From Nocardioides sp. REDSEA-S33_B3 (GTDB taxonomy: Bacteria > Actinomycetota > Actinomycetes > Propionibacteriales > Nocardioidaceae): a stretch of 41,706 bases of DNA. The stretch covers positions 1 through 41,706 of the forward strand of contig LUPK01000051.1 in assembly GCA_001627335.1 (NCBI GenBank), in the 5' to 3' direction. The position numbers were made by a program, and so were the translations under genes. The notes under the pieces are model-generated. The model saw nothing but the letters and a program-made list of their open reading frames with translations. It had not been told where the DNA came from and made no database searches. This document shows, one piece after another, positions 37,831-41,706 of the stretch. Every line of letters begins with the position of its first letter. Positions within the stretch are counted from its first letter, which is position 1.

Positions 37831-38177
37831 CCGCCGTGGCCGAGCCGACCACCTGGGTCAGCGTGTGCGCGTTGAGTGCGATCGCCCGCGAGTCGGGGGT
37901 GGCGGCGCTCGTGCACGGCGAGGCGGTGGCGGTCTTCCGCGACCACCTCGACGAGGTGCACGCGCTGTCCAACGTGGACCCGGTGAGCCTGGCCTCGGTG
38001 CTGTCGCGGGGCATCGTGGGGACCCGTGGCGGCGTACCCTTCGTGGCATCGCCGATGCACAAGCAGCCCTACCGGCTCAGCGACGGCGTGTGCCTCGACG
38101 ACGAGGCGGTGCGGGTGCCGACCTACGCCGTGCGCGTCGTCGACGGCACGGTCCAGGTCGGCCCCCGCCGCTCCTGA
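37827..38177 (+). CDS. nirD: Nitrite reductase small subunit
   Basis: 116 residues with a Rieske-like fold but no Rieske cluster ligands, as is normal for NirD: TWVSVCALSAI, AVFRDHLDEVHALSNVDP, SRGIVGTRGGVPFVASPMHKQPYRL and TYAVRVVDGTVQV. It binds NirB to complete the enzyme. GTG 37827 overlaps the nirB stop (GTGA), which fixes the start and implies coupled synthesis. Confidence 0.96.
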   Translation: MTAVAEPTTWVSVCALSAIARESGVAALVHGEAVAVFRDHLDEVHALSNVDPVSLASVLSRGIVGTRGGVPFVASPMHKQPYRLSDGVCLDDEAVRVPTYAVRVVDGTVQVGPRRS

Positions 38178-38209
38178 CCGTGCAGCTGGAGAGCCCCGAG
38201 GAGGGTGTC

Positions 38210-39325
38210 GTGACCGGACCGCTCACCGGCTTCCACGTCGCGGTGACGGCCGCGCGGAAGGCCGACGAGCAGATCGCGCTGCTCGAGCGGCGTGGCGCCA
38301 CGGTCGAGCACGCCCCGGCGCTGACCCTCGACCCGCACCGCGTGGACGAGGCGCGGCTGCGGGAGGCGACCGAGCGGGTCATCGCCGACCCGCCCGACAT
38401 GTTCCTCGCGACGACCGGCATCGGGATGAAGGCGTGGGTCGCCGCGGCCGAGGGCTGGGGCCTGCGTGACCAGCTCGTCGCCGCGCTGTCGTCGGCCGAG
38501 ATCCTCGCCCGCGGCCCCAAGTCGGTCGGGGCGCTGCGCCGCGCCGGTCTGCGTGAGCTGTGGGCGCCGGAGTCCGAGCTCTTCGAGGACGTGCTCGACC
38601 ACCTGCGCGGCCGCGACCTCACCGGTCGGCGCATCGTCGTGCAGGAGCACGGCCAGTCGCTGTCGATGGTGGCCCACGCGCTGCGCCGGCAGGGGGCCGA
38701 GGTCGAGAACGTCACCGTCTACCGCGTGATCTCCGCCGAGGACCCGGCGCCGATGTTCGCGATGGTCGAGCGGATCGCCGACGGCGAGGTCGACGCGGTC
38801 ACCTTCACCTCCGCCCCGGCGGTCGCGACGATGATGGACTGCGCGGCCTCCGTCGGCCGTCGCGACGACCTGATCTCGGCCTTCCAGGCCGACGTCGTGG
38901 CCGTGTGCGTCGGGCCGGTCACCGCGACCGCCTTCGAGATGTGGGGCGTGCCGTCGATCTACCCACCCGACCGGTCGCGGCTGGCTGCCATGGTGAAGCT
39001 CATGGAGACGGAGCTGCCGTCGCGCCGCTCCGGGCTCAGCGTGGACCTGGTCGGGGGCCGTCAGCTGCTGCTGCACGGTGAGCAGGTGCTGCTCGACGGC
39101 GTCGAGGTGAAGCTGTCGCCCGCCCCGCTGTCGGTGCTGCACGCCCTGGTCGCCAACCCCGGCAACGTCATCCCGCGCCCCGCGCTGCTGGCGATGCTGC
39201 CCTCGGGCACCGCCGCCTCCGAGCACGCCGTCGAGATGGCCGTCGCCCGGCTGCGCGCGACGCTCGGCACCCGCTCGGTGCAGACGGTCGTGAAGCGGGG
39301 CTATCGGTTGGCGGTGGAGCGATGA
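38210..39325 (+). CDS. nnaR: NnaR-type regulator: HemD-like domain fused to OmpR-type winged helix
   Basis: 371 residues. Residues 1 to about 260 resemble uroporphyrinogen-III synthase (GFHVAVTAARKADEQIALLERRGA; VTFTSAPAVATMMDCAASVG), the last 90 form a winged helix (LLLHGEQVLLDGVEVKLSPA; VEMAVARLRATLGTRSVQTV). This fusion defines NnaR, an activator of nitrate/nitrite genes that acts with GlnR in Streptomyces. The HemD part may be a ligand sensor and need not be an enzyme. I start at GTG 38210 because GAGGAGG sits 5 bases before it; GTG 38180 would add ten residues without a site. Placed 32 bases after nirD, it could control its own operon. Confidence 0.9.
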   Translation: MTGPLTGFHVAVTAARKADEQIALLERRGATVEHAPALTLDPHRVDEARLREATERVIADPPDMFLATTGIGMKAWVAAAEGWGLRDQLVAALSSAEILARGPKSVGALRRAGLRELWAPESELFEDVLDHLRGRDLTGRRIVVQEHGQSLSMVAHALRRQGAEVENVTVYRVISAEDPAPMFAMVERIADGEVDAVTFTSAPAVATMMDCAASVGRRDDLISAFQADVVAVCVGPVTATAFEMWGVPSIYPPDRSRLAAMVKLMETELPSRRSGLSVDLVGGRQLLLHGEQVLLDGVEVKLSPAPLSVLHALVANPGNVIPRPALLAMLPSGTAASEHAVEMAVARLRATLGTRSVQTVVKRGYRLAVER

Positions 39326-40005
39326 GCGACCTCTCCCTCCCGTCGCTGGTGACCGTCGCCCACGGCACCCGCCGCGCCGGTGGCAACGAGATCGCTCGGC
39401 AGATCACCCGCGGCGCCGGTGTCGCGCTCGGGGTCGAGGCGACGGCGGCGTACGTCGAGCTGAGCGAGCCGTTGCTCGCCGACGTCGTCGCGGGGTTGGA
39501 CTCGCCGGCCGTCGTGGTGCCGCTGCTGCTGTCGACGGGCTTCCACGTGCGCACCGACCTGCCCCGCGCCTGCGCGGGTGGGCCCGTGGTGCTGGGCCGT
39601 CCCCTCGGGCCCGACCCGCTGCTGGCCGCCGCCCAGGTGGCCCGACTGGTGGCCGCGGGGATCGAGCCGGGTCGTCCCCTGGTGCTCGTCGCCGCCGGCT
39701 CGACCGACCCCGTCGCCTGGCGGGACCTGCGCGCGGCCTCCCACCTGCTGGCCGACACGTGGGGAACCAAGGTCCGCACGGCCACGCTGGGCGGGCTCGG
39801 CCCGCGCCCGGAGACGGTGCTGACCCCGGACGACGCGGTGTCGCCGTACCTCCTCTCGCCGGGGCTCTTCTCGCGGCGGCTCGCCGAGCAGTGCGAGGCG
39901 CTCTCGGTGCCCTGCGCCGACGTCATCGGTCCCCACCCGCTGATCGTGGACCTGGTCGTCGAGCGCTATCGCGACCTCGCCGCCGGGGTCCGCGCGACCG
40001 CCTGA
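39322..40005 (+). CDS. Sirohydrochlorin chelatase (CbiX/SirB-like)
   Basis: 227 residues with two related halves. The first half has the active-site histidine H14 (TVAHGTRRAG) and H75 (LLLSTGFHVRTDL), matching the metal-binding pair of CbiX/SirB chelatases. It probably inserts iron into sirohydrochlorin to make siroheme, the cofactor of NirB, although cobalt for B12 cannot be excluded. Overlap with nnaR by ATGA and place at the end of the nitrite operon support the siroheme role. Confidence 0.9.
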   Translation: MSDLSLPSLVTVAHGTRRAGGNEIARQITRGAGVALGVEATAAYVELSEPLLADVVAGLDSPAVVVPLLLSTGFHVRTDLPRACAGGPVVLGRPLGPDPLLAAAQVARLVAAGIEPGRPLVLVAAGSTDPVAWRDLRAASHLLADTWGTKVRTATLGGLGPRPETVLTPDDAVSPYLLSPGLFSRRLAEQCEALSVPCADVIGPHPLIVDLVVERYRDLAAGVRATA

Positions 40006-40012
40006 GGGGCGC

Positions 40013-40062
40013 GGGACGTCATACGTCCTGAAGCAGCGGACGTCCCGTCCGTATGACGTCCC
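40013..40062. terminator. Two-way terminator, copy 1
   Basis: GGGACGTCATACG (40013-40025) pairs perfectly with CGTATGACGTCCC (40050-40062), with a 24-base insert holding a second GGACGTCCC palindrome. It lies between the convergent chelatase gene and the first secreted-protein gene. An almost identical copy is at 40805-40854. Confidence 0.8.
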
Positions 40063-40069
40063 AGAGGGG

Positions 40070-40783
40070 TCAGCGGACGCGGAAGACGAACGAGCGGACG
40101 CGGCTCTCGCCGACCCAGCTGACAGCGGTGATCCGCGCGACGTGACGACCGGGCTCGAGGCGGGGCAGTCGCAGCGAGGTCCAGGGCTTGCTCGGCACGT
40201 GACCGGTGATCCTGTGCATGCCGACGCCCGGGACCCGGATGCGGAACTGGTAGACCCACGACCCCCGGGACCGCGGGAACGACCACTGCAGGAGCGTGGA
40301 GCGGCCCCGCTGCGTGGCTCGGACGTTCGTGACGCGCGTGGGTACCTTCGCCCCGATCACCGAGCGGGTCACCGCGCGCTCGTTGCCCTCGAGGTCGCGG
40401 GCGTGGAAGGTCACCTCGTGCACGCCGGGTGGCACCTCGATGCCCGCGTAGTGGTCGGCTGGTACGGAGGCGTCGTTGAACGGGAGCCAGACCTCGCCGT
40501 ACGGCGTGAAACCGCTGCCGTCGTCGTAGACGTGCTCGTACACCAGGTCGCCGTCCAGGCTCGCGCCCGCGACCGCCAGGCCCTCGGGATCGTCGAAGAA
40601 GCTGACGACCGTCGCGAACTGCCGCTGGGAGCATGCCTCGCCCACCGGCTGGTTCGGGCACGGGTCGAGGTTGACGTGCGGCAGCACGACCTCCGGCGCA
40701 GGCTCGGTCGTCTCGTCGGCCAACGCCGCGGCCGGCGTTGCCAGCGAGAGCGTGAGGACGAGGGCGCCGAGCTTCCCGAGCAT
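40070..40783 (-). CDS. Secreted protein of unknown function, copy 1
   Basis: 237 residues. A signal peptide (LGKLGALVLTLSLATPAAALA, about 2-22) is followed by LDPCPNQPVGEACSQRQF with a likely disulfide, a region with YEHVYDDGSGFTPYGEVW, then two Ig/fibronectin-III-like beta domains (GVHEVTFHARDLEGNERAVTRSV; ending GRHVARITAVSWVGESRVRSFVFRVR). No enzyme motif is visible. It is a paralogue of the gene just upstream on the same strand. The ATG sits in the palindrome CGAGCATGCTCG, 6 bases after a TAACCT -10 element, so the message is probably leaderless. Confidence 0.85.
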   Translation of the reverse strand: MLGKLGALVLTLSLATPAAALADETTEPAPEVVLPHVNLDPCPNQPVGEACSQRQFATVVSFFDDPEGLAVAGASLDGDLVYEHVYDDGSGFTPYGEVWLPFNDASVPADHYAGIEVPPGVHEVTFHARDLEGNERAVTRSVIGAKVPTRVTNVRATQRGRSTLLQWSFPRSRGSWVYQFRIRVPGVGMHRITGHVPSKPWTSLRLPRLEPGRHVARITAVSWVGESRVRSFVFRVR

Positions 40784-40789
40784 GCTCGA

Positions 40790-40795
40790 AGGTTA
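40790..40795 (-). promoter_or_regulatory. -10 element for secreted protein copy 1
   Basis: TAACCT on the minus strand, 6 bases before ATG 40783. The same arrangement occurs before copy 2. Confidence 0.5.
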
Positions 40796-40804
40796 AGGCA
40801 CTGC

Positions 40805-40854
40805 GGGACGTCATACGTCCCGAAGCAGCGGACGTCCCGTCCGTATGACGTCTC
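40805..40854 (-). terminator. Terminator of secreted protein gene copy 2
   Basis: GGGACGTCATACG (40805-40817) pairs with CGTATGACGTCTC (40842-40854); the one change from copy 1 turns a G-C into a G-T pair, so the stem is kept. The repeat continues into the end of both coding regions (about 80 bases nearly identical). Confidence 0.75.
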
Positions 40855-40861
40855 GGAGGGG

Positions 40862-41593
40862 TCAGCGGACGCGGAAGACGAACGAGCGGGCCTCGCCCTT
40901 GCCCACGCCATTGACGGCCTGGATGCGCACGACGTGGCGTCCACGGTCGAGCTGCAGCAGCAGGAACCGCTTCTGGCGTCCGGGAGAGAGGGTGATGTCC
41001 CCGCCCTGCAGCTTCCTGCGCTTCTCGCCCTTGACGCGCACGACGTAGTGCCGGATGCCGGAGCCGCGGCCGTGGGTGACCCAGCTCAGCTGGGTGCGTC
41101 CGTCACGTTCGGTGGCGGAGAACTTCCTCGGGCGGCTCGGAACCTCGGGTCCGTGAACCGTGCGCGTGAACGTCGCCTCGTTGCCCGCCACGTCGCGGGC
41201 GAAGAACGTCAGCTCGTGGAGACCGGGGGCGAGCCAGATCTCGTTGACGTAGTCGTAGTCGCTCACCACGTCGCTGTAGGGGTGGCCCCAGAGGCCGTAC
41301 GGCGTGAAGCCCGATCCGTCGTCGTAGACGTGCTCGGACAGCACCTCCTCGCGAGTGCGCACCCCGGCAACCGCGAGCCCCTCAGCGGGGTCGACCGTCA
41401 TCTGCCACACCGCCGCGACCTCCCGGCGAGTGCATGCCTCGCCCATGGGCTGGTCGGGGCAGGGGTCCAGGGGGACCACCGGCTCGGTGGTGTCGGGCGT
41501 GTCCGCCTTGCCCTCCGCGGGCTCGTCGGCGACCGCCGCGACGGGCGTTGCCAGCGAGACCATGAGGGCGAGGGCGCCGATCTTCCCGAGCAT
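40862..41593 (-). CDS. Secreted protein of unknown function, copy 2
   Basis: 243 residues. A signal peptide (LGKIGALALMVSLATPVAAVA) and the shared motif LDPCPDQPMGEACTRREV, then SEHVYDDGSGFTPYGLW, GLHELTFFARDVAGNEATFTRTV and the C-terminal GRHVVRIQAVNGVGKGEARSFVFRVR. It is clearly homologous to copy 1, but the middle has diverged, and the second beta domain is more basic (VKGEKRRKLQGG). GNEA/GNER after FxARD is an Ig-like pattern often seen in cell-surface proteins. Start, -10 (TAACCT, 41600-41605) and palindrome match copy 1. Confidence 0.85.
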   Translation of the reverse strand: MLGKIGALALMVSLATPVAAVADEPAEGKADTPDTTEPVVPLDPCPDQPMGEACTRREVAAVWQMTVDPAEGLAVAGVRTREEVLSEHVYDDGSGFTPYGLWGHPYSDVVSDYDYVNEIWLAPGLHELTFFARDVAGNEATFTRTVHGPEVPSRPRKFSATERDGRTQLSWVTHGRGSGIRHYVVRVKGEKRRKLQGGDITLSPGRQKRFLLLQLDRGRHVVRIQAVNGVGKGEARSFVFRVR

Positions 41594-41599
41594 GCTCGA

Positions 41600-41605
41600 A
41601 GGTTA
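41600..41605 (-). promoter_or_regulatory. -10 element for secreted protein copy 2
   Basis: TAACCT on the minus strand, 6 bases before ATG 41593, identical to the element before copy 1. The remaining 100 bases to the window edge show no gene I can support. Confidence 0.5.
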
Positions 41606-41706
41606 AGGGGCTCTTCGCAGATGAGGGTGTAGCGGACGACGCGGCTGGGGTCGGCGCGTCGGTACCGGGATAGAGGTCGAGGTCTTCCGAAGATGGCGGT
41701 TCCTAC

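Noticed and set aside
40142..41632. A 496-codon plus-strand frame over the secreted-protein pair
   Set aside because: Antisense shadow: the minus-strand genes have signal peptides, conserved motifs and matching promoters, and the plus frame reads through the terminator.
41606..41706. Minus-strand frame at the window edge (..VRYTLICEEPLNLRACSG..)
   Set aside because: It runs on into the wrong frame of the secreted-protein gene, lacks a start in the window and has no recognisable features.

Overview
The window is a contiguous piece of a high-GC actinobacterial chromosome, most like Nocardioides or a close relative in the Nocardioidaceae. The grounds are the very high GC at third codon positions, a WhiB-type regulator, many actinobacterial TAnnnT -10 elements placed 6-8 bases before start codons, DUF5063 and NnaR families, and a gene order that matches the Mycobacterium tuberculosis blocks dnaX-ybaB-recR...ask-asd and marP-nudix-tlpA-nth-crp-MBL-RidA-(ArsA)2-whiB4-ponA2. 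No integrase, insertion sequence, CRISPR array or rRNA is visible.

Layout. 1-4300: end of dnaX, ybaB, recR, a DUF5063 gene, then lysC-asd (first two steps of the aspartate pathway, with an internal start for the LysC beta subunit). 4301-6925: a long inverted repeat, an Ala/Pro-rich membrane protein, tRNA-Pro(CGG) with a strong hairpin behind it, a membrane-anchored metallophosphoesterase, and yqeY. 7186-12319: ponA2-like class A PBP, whiB4-like redox regulator and two ArsA-like ATPases. 12494-14164: a BCCT osmolyte transporter. 14320-16633: a translationally coupled set (DUF4177, RidA, NUDIX) followed by an MBL hydrolase. 16615-18393: an ECF sigma factor fused in one reading frame to two membrane spans and a beta-propeller, lying inside the otherwise conserved MBL-crp junction. 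18510-23094: crp (minus), then nth, a TlpA-like lipoprotein, a CoA-type NUDIX, a MarP-type membrane protease and a holin-like membrane protein. 23288-29091 (minus): nhaA, acs, and a sodium/solute symporter pair (DUF4212 small subunit plus large subunit), probably for acetate or another small acid, given acs next door.

30026-40005 is a complete assimilatory nitrate cluster, all on the plus strand: narK (uptake), nasC (nitrate reductase), a NasB-like FAD/[2Fe-2S] electron carrier, nirB-nirD (nitrite reductase), the HemD/OmpR-type regulator nnaR, and a CbiX chelatase that would supply siroheme for NirB. Most junctions are 4-base ATGA or GTGA overlaps. The two non-coding gaps (before narK and before nirB) share a triple GTGAG repeat with identical 9/8 spacing, and the gap before nirB also has a GlnR-like operator. 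40070-41593 holds two tandem, diverged copies of a secreted protein of unknown function, duplicated together with promoter and terminator.

The strongest candidate for something undescribed is the one-polypeptide sigma factor-membrane-propeller protein (16615-18393). Secondary candidates are the shared nitrate repeats, the five-copy 10-mer upstream of the symporter operon, and two palindromic intergenic repeat families.
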